A stretch of DNA of 64,000 nucleotides from positions 576,200,606 through 576,264,605 of the forward strand of contig OX422217.1 of NCBI GenBank assembly GCA_949130495.1, written 5' to 3'. Both the position numbers and the translations under genes were made by a program. Shown in pieces: positions 35,740-48,407 of the stretch. The stretch's first letter is position 1; the number at the start of each line of letters is the position of its first letter. The DNA comes from Sambucus nigra (Eukaryota > Streptophyta > Magnoliopsida > Dipsacales > Adoxaceae). The notes beneath the pieces are model-generated. The model was given only the letters and a program-made list of their open reading frames with translations. It was not told where the DNA came from and searched no databases.

Positions 35740-36119
35740 TTAATACACGCAGGAAAGTTTACTTTGTTAGTAAAAAAATTAGTTACGAAGGAAGTTGTGC
35801 ATGTTAAGTAAATTGTAGCGTACTACTGTAAATAATAATGCTGGTGTACTGTGTTTTCTCTTTCGGTTTTTGTTCCATTCGTGTACCAATTGTGCTGTAT
35901 AAAGTAAAGCTGACACAGTACCTTTTTAAATATATTTGACCACGTACATATAGTGTATGTTATTGTATACGTGGTGCATAAAAATTAGTGTACATAGTAA
36001 TGTTTAATGACTGACGGAATTGGTATTATTGTATGCATACATGATTTCATTGAATACATACTGTATTTGTTCCCGTCAACATACTACGTAACTTTTACCT
36101 TCTTGTATATGATTTTGTA

Positions 36120-37080
36120 GGTATAAATGTCAAAGGCCGCAAGTGTAAAACCATCACCAAAAATATGGGCGAAGGTGCTAAACAATATCGTTGTAACTTG
36201 GTGGCATTACGCGATTTGCTGTCAGATGTGGAGATAGGAGATGGGATTAAATAACGACTAAGAAAAACTCCATTTGGGGCATTTTTTAACACATTAATAA
36301 CAACGAAGTTCGATCGCTCATTTATTAGTAAATATGAGAAAAAATTTGAATTGTTGATCCGTGCTTACACCGGGGCGGACGAAATTTTCTGAATTGGCAG
36401 TAACGAAATACAATTTACCTCGAGAGACATATCACTGATATTTGGTATACCGTTCGGGTGTAGTTCATACAAAATACCGTCATGTGGTAGAAAATCGGAG
36501 AACCCGTTCGTGCGTAAGTGGTTTCGAAATGTGGATGGGATAGTTAAAGCGTCCAACATTAGGAATGCTGCGATAGAGGCGTTGATGTTATGAACAAATG
36601 CTAGGTACGACGACGCTACGAAGCTAGTGTGCCTTTACATGTTTTGTACATTATTTTTCTAGACTAGTGGAGTATTTGGGAAATAAAGTTTCATGGATTA
36701 GGTATCTAAAATGAATGAAATTGAGAATTTCAATTGGTCGGTGTTGATATACGACTACTTGATAGCATCACTTGATAAAAATCACACCAACCCGCATAAA
36801 TGCTATAGATGTGTCATTAGCTTGTTGGTAATAACCTTTAAACTTGTGTATATATATATATATATATATATTTGATTTTTTGATAAATATTATCTTAATT
36901 GCAATAATTTGATCTTGTTTACTTGAATTCAGTATTGGTTTTGCGAGAGAACAAATGTTATAGAACCCGTGGATATCAACTTGTACCCAAGATTCATGAT
37001 GTGGAATCTTACAAAATTGAGCTCGGTACTAGAAGATGACATTGTTCTACGTGAACATGTTGAACTACAGGTGTTTTGAT
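36120..37080 (+). pseudogene. Ulp1-like transposon gene, N-terminal DUF1985-like part
   Basis: After an AG acceptor near 36120 the frame reads YRCNLVALRDLLSDVEIGDG, then FGAFFNTL, FDRSFISKYEKKFELLIRAY, then FTSRDISLIFGIPFGC. This is the N-terminal region typical of plant Ulp1-like transposon proteins (DUF1985-like). A further exon near 36935-37075 reads YWFCERTNVIEPVDINLYPR. Stops at about 36252, 36390 and 36591 make it a pseudogene. It lies just right of the LARD-like insertion and continues rightward. Confidence 0.72.
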
Positions 37081-37934
37081 TGTTTACATACTACATGGAG
37101 TTTCTATTTATCATATGCGCACAACAAATTAATATATTGAATGTTTTGTGGGATACTAGGAAACAATACAGTTTAGTTATGCTTCATATAATAATTTATA
37201 AGATATATAATTACTATAAACAGGGGAATACTTACTTGGTCAGCATGTATGTGTAAAATGATACCAATATCCCACCTTTGTAAACATTGACAAACATATA
37301 TTATATGTCAGGTGAACTAAATAGTAAAGGTTGCTACTAATCATTACTTACTAAATGTTGCTTTTTATTTTATTCATACCTAATTGTATTATATGCAGTT
37401 TTAGTTTATCGTATGGATCTGACAAATTTTTACTGTTGATTGAAATCTTGGATAATAATAAACAATAAAGTTTGGTTCTACATGTATGTATTAATTCTCC
37501 TTATGACAATATGCATGATGTTTTGACTAAACTTTTCTGTTTTGACTAATAGTATGTAAACATTATGTTTACCAAGAAAAACCGCATTAATTAATTAGAT
37601 AATATCGGGGAACGAATTATCAATTAAAGTGTACCGTTACACACTATAACTGATTCATGTTATTTGTTCGATACGAACAAATGTTGTATCATATTCATGA
37701 TCTGCTTTTTTATATGCTATAATGTGCATCGTATGACATTTATCTTCAGATACGAAATATGTTTTTTAAGGCAGAGTTTGTACAGTAAAGTTAACTGTTA
37801 ACAAATGTTTGTTTCTTAACGCAGCGTATAATATTACATACTTTATATGGTTACGTTTATGTATTAATGTATTAACACCTGTACTGGTTGTAATATTTTA
37901 TGTGAACAAATTAAACTTGGAAGGATTCACAAAA
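37081..37934. other. no coding seen; likely intron of the Ulp1-like gene
   Basis: A/T-rich, with TACAGTAAAGTTAACTGTTA near 37782 as one instance of the AGTAAA/TTTACT vocabulary. Confidence 0.45.
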
Positions 37935-38854
37935 TGGGGATGGAGGAGGATGTTTTGGGATAAGACATTGATTCTGATCCATATGATTATATGTTGATTA
38001 AAGATGTCTATGAAGTGGGTTACACATATGAAGAAATCCCATCCACTAGCACTCATGCAGATGGTGATGATACTCCGGAAGAATCACCTAGGAAGCAACA
38101 TGATCACACGTTCAAGAAATTAAAAGAGATGGAAGTTGAAGTTTAACTTTTACAAAGGTTATGCAGCGATAAAGATGTTTTGTGCAAGAAATTATCCAAT
38201 GAACTTTCAGATATGAAGAAGGATAAGGAGGAAATGGAAGTAGCTAGGTAAGAGACAACTGAGAAATTGAAAATCGAAATTGAATTACTTGAAAAGAAAG
38301 TTAAGTTACTGGAAGAGAAGGATAACAATGAGGTTAGGAGCTTGAAGGAGGAGTTGGCAATGGCAACAGAGCAAATCGAAGAACTAGTTGCTCAAAAGGT
38401 TGAGATGGAGATATTCCAGGAGCAAAGAGATACGACGCCTACTTCGCCTTCTTATTTTCATGGAAGCAAACAAAAATCTAATGAGGAAAGTGAAAATGTG
38501 TACAATGTGACACCAAGTCATCTTTAACAACTCGTGAGTTCAATGCTTCGACGATTAAAGAATAAACACGATAGGAAGGAAAAGAAGTCTGATGTGTTTG
38601 TCTACCAACAACAAGTTAGGGGCAGGTCAAAGAGGAGAGCATCCAAACCTTCCAAAAAAAGCCTAAAAAAGAATAAAGCGAAGAATGAAGATGTCATAGA
38701 TGTCGAAATTGAGGAGAAAAGGTTGACAACCAAAATTAAAGTAACGAAGTTGAAGCGAAACGTGTTGACGGGGAGAGAGGTTGTGGCTAAGTATATTTCT
38801 GAGTCTACACTTCAAACGATAAAGTCTTGGCAGAATGACGAATACGGTTATTAG
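37935..38854 (+). pseudogene. Ulp1-like transposon gene, coiled-coil middle part
   Basis: Open stretches 38267-38527 and 38534-38854 are rich in Lys/Glu/Leu heptads (KIEIELLEKKVKLLEEKD, EELAMATEQIEELVAQK), then become basic (RGRSKRRASKPSKKSLKKNK), ending SESTLQTIKSWQND. A coiled coil with a basic segment between the N-terminal part and the protease is usual in these proteins. Stops at 38143 and 38249 and a TAA at 38525 interrupt it. Confidence 0.65.
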
Positions 38855-39159
38855 TTACTTTATATTATCATACACATTTAATTCCAATATGCATATATTA
38901 GAGGTAAAATGTTAGATAGTAAATGTTATTATATTCCATGTAACATCTAATATATGCTGAAGACAAAATGAAACATTTTTCAAAATGCTGACAACTATTT
39001 ACGTATAAATGCAAATTTAGAACCGACGTGATGTTGTCCAGGTTTTTGGATTAATTTAAGTTTTTAAATAATTACCGATATTTACCTATAAAAGAAAATT
39101 GTCAACCGAAGTGATGTTATATCCAGTACACTGTCTAATATGCTTTGGTTTTGTTATTG

Positions 39160-40121
39160 AAGGGAAATCGTTCGCTGCGGTGGGGACCTCGGCTATTCTT
39201 CTTTCCTTAAATATTTATTGGAAGTAATAACCAAAAAGTGTATCGAAACAAATGTGGGTAATCTAATTTCTTTTACTTATTCCATTACCTCATTCCGTAC
39301 AATATGATGACATTCGTCCAATTTTATAACAAAATTAGTATTAAGGTATAAACTAATACTTGGGATAATATGTTTGTATATGTGGTTGATGTGTACACGA
39401 ATATTTTGGATAAGGAGCTCGTTGCGTATACATCAACACTTCCAGATGATAATTTATTCGATTATTCTGTGTTCTTCACTAGCATGTGTTGGTGAGTTTC
39501 TATTTGGAAGTTTGTATGTATTGATGGCTGAAATATAATTCTTATATATCTCATGCGGTACACTTTACTGTTTAGTTGACTTACATATGTATATGAGTAA
39601 CATATCTCATACAGAAGGCCTGACAATAACATTTACTGTATGACCCATTACAACATTTATATTCATAGTTGACTTACATATCTAAAAGTATGATATGCAT
39701 TTATAATTTTTACATATCGCAAATAGTGAAATTTACTGTATAAGATGTTACGATTTTGTAACATGCATAATTGACGTACCTATCTCATACACTAAAATTT
39801 ACTGTGTAATTGACCTACATATCTAAATGACTTACATATCTCATATTATGACACTTGTTTTTCTGTCATGTGCAGCCCATGATCCGTGAAAACATGGATG
39901 GGTTGCTGAAGTGCTTTATCGATATGAAACTTGAGATAGCTCCAAGGGTGACGCGGTGGTATTTCTTTCCCATAATTTTTGTCTCATCACGGGAAAGAAG
40001 AGAGGGGTACCACTTCCATCTTATTTTGCTCGACACACACGAGGGATGTTGGAAGCACTATAATCCCGTAATATTAGGGATGGGATGGAGGACTTGTACC
40101 TATTCGATGCCCATAGATTAA
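39160..40121 (+). pseudogene. Ulp1-like transposon gene, protease core exons
   Basis: Exon pieces near 39165-39255 and 39375-39491 end in a GTGAGT donor at 39491. The exon from about 39876 (after GTGCAG) reads PMIRENMDGLLKCF, RVTRWYFFP and YHFHLILLDTHEG, then CWKHYNP. In C48 (Ulp1/SENP) proteases the H-x-[LV]-[LV]-D block carries the catalytic His; the residue after the aromatic pair, usually Asp, is Asn here. Plant transposon Ulp1-like proteins are thought to be cysteine proteases acting on SUMO-like substrates; the role in transposition is unproven. The CACTA insertion at 40578 separates this from its last exons. Confidence 0.78.
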
Positions 40122-40592
40122 TTAGTAATATTAACGCATTTCAGTTATTAATACATAACATAACATTCTCTCATTCCGAATGTAAACACATTTTTTTTTG
40201 CAAATTGTAATTAGATTTTAATAATTATATCCATAATTTTTTCTATATGAATTGTCGATTGTAACATTAATAAGCTGCTTGTTTTTTTCATACACAATAA
40301 CATGCATCCTAGTACGATTGTATTGACATACAAATGATGTTTATGATGTAAAGATTACACGGGAAATTTTAACGTTGCAAGTTCATTTTATTTCATTGAT
40401 AAAACTGATTCGTCAAATAAGTTTGTTTTATTGCATGGATTATATGTACGGAAGTTAACGTCGAATTATATTTATAAACTTAAATCTTACACTTGTTGTA
40501 ACTTGAATCTCTTTACATTTGTGCCGAAAGAACATGCAAAAATGACACTCGTACAAATTAGGAACAGACATAACATACACTAAATCGACCAA

Positions 40593-40825
40593 CTTGTCAC
40601 AGTCATTGACCATGACAAGTCCAACTAGTCAAGGTCAATGATCGTGGCAAGTATGGGGGTGCCAACGTTTGTTATCACGGTCATTGAGCGTGACAAGTTC
40701 ATTAGACTTGTCACGGTCATGTCACGGTCAATCACCGTGACAATATTTGTCACGGTCAAAGATCGTGACAAACCCATGACCTTTTAAAAAAAATTATCAC
40801 GGTCAATGATCGTGACAATTCAGGG
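40593..40825. repeat. left sub-terminal palindromes of the CACTA element
   Basis: Six imperfect copies of a 25-bp palindrome, type TTGTCACGGTCA-n-TGACCGTGACAA, lie in about 230 bases. Such sites bind the element's TnpA-like protein in En/Spm. Confidence 0.9.
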
Positions 40826-41028
40826 CAAAATGAAAAAAACTCTTCTGGACAGTTTGGCCACTGCCACTGCCCAACAGTGCATTTGTACCTATTATAGCAA
40901 CGTTGTACCTGTTCAAACATCATATATCTAAATAAAATAGAAAAAATGCAAATATACATTCAAAACAATATACATCACGATATAATTCAAATGTAACAAC
41001 TTAAATCAATTCAATTCAAATAATTTTA

Positions 41029-41700
41029 CTACATATCTGGGGTAGGTTTGAGGAGGTGGATAGGCCACACGATATACGAATTCATACACCCTTGTATATT
41101 CATCGTGCGACATTGTTCGTATAACCACAATGGGGAGTTTTCCTTCCCGGGTATCACATGCATTATGAGAACCTTGGTCGCGATGTCTTGAAGAGCATGT
41201 CCATGAATCGACATACTCAGGACGGTATTCGGGTCCCTCAACCCTCGCCCCCTATCCGCTAGCCATCAAATATGTACTATATAAACACGCTCAGCTAACC
41301 AAGTGTCGACATCGGTCGGTCGAAGAGAGCCAAATAGGGTATTGGATCATCAGAGTCCGCACGTGTCGGTGATGAAGTAGCGAGGTCCATATCCTCCTCC
41401 TCCACCACCTTCTCCTTCCCTTTCCCCTTAAAGTTTCCGCCCAATGAACATTTCATAAATGAGAACATATCTTGGACTATCGCCTCCAAATGGCACAGCT
41501 TCCTTAAGCTTTGCCCGAAATGACAAAAAGCACATGATTAGTTAAATAAGTAAATAAAAAAATTATAACTCAATTAACAAAAAGTAAACTGTCGGATTAC
41601 TTACAATCGTGGAAGCGGCAATCGGGGACACCTCCTTATCTTTCCCCTTCTTCGTCTGAATATCCACATGAGTATCGAGCCTATGTGTCCTACCCCTAGG
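41029..41700 (-). pseudogene. CACTA second-ORF-like 3' exons (TnpA/Ptta-like)
   Basis: Segments on minus read RTHRLDTHVDIQTKKGKDKE, then HLEAIVQDMFSFMKCSLGGN, then DPNTVLSMSIHGHALQDIAT and YIVWPIHLLK. The last resembles the C-terminal domain of plant Ptta/En/Spm-type ORFs (Asp-Pro, V-HG-L, I-WP-LL spacing). The match is weak and from memory. Exon joints are not defined. Confidence 0.45.
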
Positions 41701-41704
41701 TCCA

Positions 41705-42313
41705 CTAACCATCCCCTGAAATAAAATAATGCAAGATTAATATCATCCCCGCAAAGTAAAATAATGTAGAATAACATATTTCTGTAATTATAGAAAAATT
41801 AAATCTTACCATCACCCTAATATTTATACGCTTTGGCGCATGTAGGACAATTGACCATGGCTCGTTGTTGATATACTCCGAGTAAAACACTTGGTTCACC
41901 TTTTGAAATGCACAAACAAATGGCTTATCGCTCACGTGGTCATTTCTCTTCAACTTGGACAAATCAACCATGATCAAATTGGTGCCAAGATCAACTTTAC
42001 AAGCATGTTTATCCTCAATTCTTACCCAGTCACAGTAAAATACAACCTCTTTGAAGCTTATATAATCCAATTCAAATATATTTTGAATTAGATCATAGTA
42101 CGTCATTTCAGCTTTAATGAGGTTTTTATCCTTTGCGCTCGTTCGAAAGAAAGTAAGAGCCTTGTATGAAATGCCCCTGTTCTGTACATTTGTACTTTCC
42201 TCGTACACTTTTGCACCGAATGCATAACCGTTTAATCGATACTTTTTGTACTCTTGTGCCATGAACAAGGGTCCAGTGGCTAGGCTAGCAAGCCTGGATG
42301 TCGCATCACCCAT
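41705..42313 (-). pseudogene. CACTA transposase, DUF4216-like C-terminal part
   Basis: From 42313 the minus strand reads LASLATGPLFMAQEYKKY, LNGYAFGAKVYEEST, then QNIFELDYISFKEVVFYCDW and FVCAFQKVNQVFYSEY. It matches the DUF4216 domain near the C terminus of plant CACTA transposases (a GY-F-T block and a LDY-...-F-C-WV-block). The frame is open over about 200 codons, the longest in the element. The start is not native; it follows exons lost or shifted upstream, and the last 40 codons may be intron. Confidence 0.8.
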
Positions 42314-42766
42314 CTTTAAGAGGTGAGAATATAGATAAATTAATTAGGTTAGTTGTAAAGTTTGAGTGTAATGTAACGTTATATAACGACCATTTCCATT
42401 ATAATTACCTCTTGTGACAACCATAGCCTAAATTCGTTGTTTGATTGTACCATTGTTTTTCGTCTTTTATTGTTCTCATAGGCTCAATATTTTTTGCATA
42501 TTACAGAATTAATCATGTATAAAATAATCTAAAATATTCTAAAATAATGTAAAACTTAAAATAAGTTAAACTTACTTTTTCCATTCTTCGACATCTTCAT
42601 GTGTGACAAATAGATAACGAGCTTATTGTTCATGTTGCAAACTCGTTAATTTCACTCGTTTTCCCATCACATGACCACCATCATCGATAAACTCACTAGT
42701 GTGATCAACGTTGGTTGAATAAGTCATATAGTCCCGAGTATAGATTGATGACTCCACGGTGATGTA

Positions 42767-43090
42767 TTACTCTGTAATTGATCCTGCAATATATCGCGTA
42801 TTCTTGACGTAATCTTTAAAAACTTTCATCAATCTTTCAAACGGATACATCCACCGATATCTAACTGGACCACAAAGAAGTGCCTCGTCGCATAGGTGTA
42901 CCAACAAGTGAACACTTATGTCAAAAAAATACTGGGGGAAAGTACTTCTCCAACACAAAAATCGCTTTGGTCACCGCCAATTTTGCGGCCACTATGTGTT
43001 CTCGATTGACTACCTTCTCACACAAAAGTGAGAAGGTAATAGAATTTGCATAATATCCCTCCGCAAATTCTTATGATTGGAGAAACAATT
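42767..43090 (-). pseudogene. CACTA transposase (TnpD/Tnp2), DUF4218-like part
   Basis: Reading leftward: NHKNLRRDIMQILLPSHF, a frame change, then CEKVVNREHIV and KAIFVLEKYFPP, then VHLLVHLCDEALLCGPVRYR and WMYPFERLMKVFKDYVKNTR, ending GSITE before a stop. This is the DUF4218 block of plant CACTA transposases. A frameshift lies at the run of T near 42930. The N-terminal catalytic domain upstream is absent, replaced by non-coding DNA with an 80-bp palindrome. The family excises and inserts CACTA elements; this copy cannot. Confidence 0.82.
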
Positions 43091-43160
43091 CTTAAACAAT
43101 AGAGGAACCAGTTACGATTTGAGAAATATTCGGCAGCATATCCCCGTAGTTCTCCAAGTA

Positions 43161-43240
43161 CATGACGTAGATTGGCAAGTGTGAGTGTTATTTCAATTGA
43201 TCAATTGAAATAACAGTCACAGATGTCAATCTAGTATGTA
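43161..43240. repeat. 80-bp imperfect palindrome without spacer
   Basis: The centre is at 43200/43201. The inner 15 bases of each arm are exact (GTTATTTCAATTGA/TCAATTGAAATAAC) and the outer arms match with scattered differences (AGATTGGCAAG versus GATGTCAATCT). It sits about 70 bases upstream of the place where the CACTA transposase match stops. Confidence 0.9.
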
Positions 43241-43792
43241 CCCAGAGAACATTAGGATACGAATGCATAACTTCCTCCAAAAGTAACAACTTTAAGCCAC
43301 AAGAATATTATTATACAAAAATTATGCAGTCCCAAACTGTCCAAATGGGACAATTCGAAAGATCTCATTACAGGGGTAATGAATCTTGAACGGGTCTATG
43401 GGCTATTCAATGCATACGCATAAGAAATAAAAGGCTACTATCTATGCGCACTATATTTAATTTCAAGTATGTTTCATTTAATTATCATACTATATATATG
43501 TTGTTCGTGATACAAAGTAATTTTAAAAGAACGTTGAAAAATCCCACCCCCATATGGACAATAATCTAGTGGTCATGCCACTTATAAAATTAACCAACCG
43601 AGCATCGATCCACTATAATCCAACCGTAATAGCAACAACAAATGTGTATCCCATACTCCTTCTAATTCATCTACTCAATTAATTCTTTTCATCAATTAAA
43701 ATAACAATTAAAGTATACAAATATTAATTTACTAATTTACAATGAGGGGCAATCCTACTTGCATATGAAAGGGGCAATAATTATTGATTTAC
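43241..43792. other. no gene seen, CACTA body
   Basis: A/T-rich. GGGGCAAT-CCTACTTGCATATG near 43746 recurs at 50715 beyond the copia element, as expected for one repeat pair inside the CACTA body. Confidence 0.45.
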
Positions 43793-44860
43793 TGAAACGA
43801 CCCTTTAGTGTACTTTAGGTAAAAACAACTTTGTTCCAATTTTCAGTTAAAATCAATTTTAACTTCTTAAACCCTAAACATGCATCTAAGTGATTAAATC
43901 CATTCGATGAATAAAACATGCGGTAAAAGAAACAATTTCAGGAAAAATCCCCCAAGGGTAAAACCTTTTTATTTCACAATAATTTGTAAGAAAACGGCTT
44001 ACACGGATTACAATGAAATAAGTGCGACATGCGAAATACCCGCAGGTTTCGATTTCGATGTCTCGGCTGGAACTTTTCCTTTCCAGGAGGGCAGCAGTAA
44101 AGAAGAAAACGGCTCCTCCACAAGATACTTCGTAAGGTCTCCTTCTATAATAGCACGCAGCTCTTCGGTTGTAGAGTTCTCCTCACAAAGTGCAACATGG
44201 TGTTGTTAATGAACGAATAGTCTTCCGGTAAATGCGTTCAAGATCACTAACTTTGGAATTGAGTAATATGATCTTGAATAAACACCAAAAGATGAAAAAC
44301 TTGTATGGGAATATGTTTTTCAAAACTGTTCTGCCTACAGAAACGTTTGCAGATACTTTTTATTTATAACTGAGCTGCACAGAGTCCAAGAAAATGAAAA
44401 CACAAAAATCGAGGTGGCAGGTTGTTCGAGCGAGATGAGATCTCATTCGCGCGACATGTCAATGTCGTTTGAACGATACTCAATCTCGTTCGAGCGAGAC
44501 ACTGTAAAAATAATATTTTTTTTTTATTTAATCCTCAAATTTTCTTTAAACTGTTTGCAACTCAGAAATACTTTTTGAAACATAAAACGATTTTAATTCC
44601 CAAACAATTAAATCACCTAGTATTTAATCAATATACAAATTACCCAACTAGTCACAAGTATTCATACCTGAGTGATCTTAAACATATGAAACATGTCTTG
44701 ACTTGTAATCTTCTTAAAAGCTTTGATTGCACATTCTTGGACTTGAACTTTGTCGTAGGCTTTAAATAAACACCATAGAAAACTAGCCTAGGCTTAATTT
44801 ATTTTGTCCAGAATTAAGCCAATTAAAACAGATGAATATGCTAAGAATTGTGTTCTTACA
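43793..44860 (-). repeat. 3' LTR (minus) of the pol-less copia element
   Basis: On minus it runs from TGTAAGAACACAATTC to GGGTCGTTTCA. It is preceded on minus by AAAGGGGGAGATT (44861-44873), a clear polypurine tract. A CG-rich palindrome cluster lies at 44422-44500. Confidence 0.93.
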
Positions 44861-44873
44861 AATCTCCCCCTTT

Positions 44874-45461
44874 GGCTATTCCGGGACAAAACTAAACAGA
44901 ACTATATGCCATAAACAAAATACATGTCCTATCCCAAAATACAGAAACAAAAATATACGAGTACAGGACATAGTGAGGCTGAATGACTGAATAAACGGTA
45001 GGCATCTAAATCTGTCTCTGAATGGCAATCATCTGAATCTGTCTTTGTATGTGATGTATCAATGAATATTTGAATCTCTTAAAACAATACCTACACATAC
45101 GAGACATAACCAAATACCAAAGTGAAGTGTGGAGGAAATAAACTAATATAAAATCATAATAAATACGCCCCTTACATCACATATCTCTTCCCCTTTTTGC
45201 CTAGAATAGACAAAATGTGGGACAAACACACCACATCTAGAAATAAAATATAAGAATGAATCAACATAGCTAGATAATCAATAGCAGTATAACTATGGGT
45301 AACAAACGATAGCAAAAATATAATAATAATATAAAAATAGATGTACATCCATGTCATAAAAACCAAGATAGATACAACTGATCGAAAGAGTATATCATAT
45401 AAGAGAGAATACAAAATACATCAAGAATATGGATGTCTCAGATACAATAAAACAAATACAG
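44874..45461. other. spacer between accessory ORF and 3' LTR
   Basis: A/T-rich with no coding seen. It ends in the purine tract of the element. Confidence 0.5.
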
Positions 45462-45476
45462 CTAAGCATCGACAGT

Positions 45477-45519
<43 letters not shown>

Positions 45520-46703
45520 GTATATGTGGAAGAAATTTGACCAATTACAGATGAACAGGCGCCTCTCCACTGCTCTCTCTGCCGCATCTCATCAAAAAAT
45601 GTTATCATCCTGGACTCAGCACGAATACGTGCTTCTGCCTCAGCATCAAATCTAGCCATGATAGAATCATACATCCTGGACTGGGCAGCTATCTGTGCCT
45701 GTAAAGAAGAAACCTCCACCTCAATAGGACGTGTAGGTGCAGAAGTGGGTGGTGGTGGTGGAGTAGATGTGGTCGAACCAGTGTGATCAGAGGCTTGACT
45801 AGGATTAGCATCAGGGAAGACTCCCTCTAGGGGTGGAGCACTCGCTCTCGCTGCCTGTGGCAAATGACTCTCAGAACGAGCGAAATTATTATGATCAATA
45901 ATACCAGGCGTAGGGAGACGCAGATCACCCTCTAAAACAGGGACACCAGTAGTAGTGCAAAGGGTGGAAATGAGAATCCCATATGGAAGTGCAGGACGGA
46001 CAGGGATGGAACTATGGATAGTGACTGAAGATATGACTTGGAGCATGACAGTCGAATGATCGATATACCACGCCTGAGAAACATGGTACATAAAGTAAAC
46101 GATGTCTGACCCAATCTGTGTATGATTTATCCGAGGATAAATGGATGATGATACAAACCTATTTAGAACATGGAAGTTAGGATAAAGCTGGTGATGATAC
46201 ATCGTAGAACCTGCCAGAGGAATCTCCCAGAAACAGTGTCGTAAAATATCATCATAAGTAGGTCCATCGTCGGTATAATGAGGGAACACAGCGTCTGGGA
46301 CACGAGGAAGGTGCAGAAAAGCTGCTATGAGATCTGCAGTGATGAGAAAAGGAACGCCACGTATAGTAGAAAAGATCCCCTCGGCGTGGGGAAGAGCATG
46401 GAAGAAAAACTCTCGAACAATGTTCGGATAAACAACCCCACAAACCTTAAACATATAATCCCAACCTCTAGAAGATAACCAATGAGGAATACCTTACTCA
46501 CGAAACTCAGTATAATAAAAAACCCTCTCGGAAACAACTGACCGAATGTGGAGACCCAATGAGCAGTAATGATCATACCCAGCATGAGTGGCCCACCTCA
46601 CAGGAGAGTACGGGGGCCGACTAGACTGAGCTCTCTGAGCTTGAGCAGAGGGTGGTGACTCATCGAGTCGCCCGGAAGGGGCACCACGGCGTCTAGGTGG
46701 CAT
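45462..46703 (-). pseudogene. accessory ORF, plant transposon-protein-like, one stop
   Basis: ATG at 46703 (MPPRRRGAPSGRLDE) opens a frame of 413 codons broken only by a TAA at 46494-46496. The middle reads VVYPNIVREFFFHALPHAEG, VPFLITADLIAAFLHLPRV, LRHCFWEIPL and VLNRFVSSSIYPRI, like the 'putative plant transposon protein' domain (PF20167-like) that occurs in many plant elements. It is followed by a Pro/Ser/Thr linker, a short coiled coil (EVEVSSLQAQIAAQSRMYDS) and an Asp run. Its function is unknown. It sits where pol would be, downstream of gag and in the same orientation, and the start is set by the first ATG after an A/T-rich leader. Confidence 0.72.
45477..45520. repeat. (TCA)n/(GAT)n microsatellite
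   Basis: About 14 ATC units encode the terminal Asp run of the accessory ORF on minus. Confidence 0.95.
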
Positions 46704-48407
46704 GAACAGAATGTGCAATGTGTGATGTAAAAAATACCGTCTCGAACACACGCACACCTAAGAACCTATCTCCGTACAATCGTCTGACCGAACCACCGCG
46801 AACACCAGCCACAATCCCAGTCAAAATCAGTAATAGAAACAAGAATTTTTCTCAAAAAAATGAGGAATGAACATAGTTTTCTCGAAACCACAGGAAAAGG
46901 AAACCAACACGTAGGAGAAACAGTTGTCTGAACAACTGTCTGGACAACAGCCCCATAGCTGATATAAGAGTAACAATGGATGATCTAGGAGCTTTAAGAG
47001 AGAGAAACTAATCTCAGACGAGAGTGACGGAGATGAAACGGTGAAGATCGGTGCTTTAACTGCTGAAAATGGCGAAAACTCAGGTGCTGAACATCGGCGC
47101 TGCTGTCACTTGAAGCAGATAAGAATGACAGGAGAGAAGAGAGAAAGATGGCTTAAATGAAAACCTAATCTCGCGTGAAGTCGTTTGAACGACTTAAGGA
47201 TGTTGCTCGAACGATTTAAGAAGTCGCTTGAACGACGTGTTCGCACGACATTAGATGTCGTTCGAACGAGAATTTAAAATTTCCAGAAGTACCCCAAAAA
47301 GTATCAGAATTTGCCCAGCAAAAAAATTACCCCAAAACAGTACCTCGAACCCAAAAATAGACTGTAAAATAGAAAAACAGTGTAAAAAGTGAAAAATGGG
47401 AATTACATGTTAACAAGGTACTCAATTATGAAAGTGGATTGATTAGGAGTGAACTACAACAATTGAGCCATCATTTCAATACGTCGAATCGATCAAAGAG
47501 TTCTTATTGATAGAAAGGAATCATCAAACTTTATCAAAGCCATGTGTGACAAAATAAGTGTGAGTTTGATGATCTAAAATTAATCAACATGCATACAAGT
47601 TCGGATTGTTGACGATTCTACAAACAATAGCGTCATGCTACGATATTTCAACATAGGATTCGTAGTGCAAACCCGTTTACATTAATTTCTAACCGAACTC
47701 CCTCAATATATGAATTTTTCAAGATCTTTAGAAATATCTATCAATCTCTACTCAGAGAAAATCCAATTGGCCCCAATTATGGCATTTATTTCTTTTTATT
47801 GCCTTGATTTTCTTTTGGGATCTTTTAAACGGTGGCTTTCACGACGAGTTAATTATACACTCTCGCAGCCCTTTCCCATGAACACTCAACATAATTTCAA
47901 TACCAATTCTCACAGAAAACGGTTCTTACAAGCACACATCCTCCTTATGTTTACTTACGCATAGATGACAAAATTGAGATAAGAACGTCTTACCAAACTC
48001 AAAAATGCAAGAGAAGTTAAACATCCATATAAACTCGTTCTTGTGTGCAAGGATGACATATAATCAAAGTCGAGTCAAAATGCATATCAACATCAAAACA
48101 ACCCCATAGTGCAAAGGTTAAGATAATTCTAGGCATCAATAGTAATGACCAAAAGTCCTAGCCACATGAATAAGGAAACAAAGAGGGGGGAATCAAGCAC
48201 ACTAATATCCCATATCAATCATGTAACCATACGACTCAAAAATCAAAAATCTTTTTGTATTTTAAAAAGTTTTTTATAAAAAAACAAAACCATTTTGTAT
48301 TTTTTGAAAAGACTCAAAAAAATAACAAAAATAAGAAACATGCCATAACACTAGCCAAATATAAGAAAAGATGTAAATACTAGTGTATGACAAATCAACG
48401 AACAACC
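46704..48407 (-). other. long leader between gag and accessory ORF; no pol domain
   Basis: No coding seen on either strand. A CG-rich palindrome cluster lies at 47170-47272 (GTCGTTTGAACGAC, GCTCGAACGA, GTCGCTTGAACGAC, GTCGTTCGAACGAG). Confidence 0.6.
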
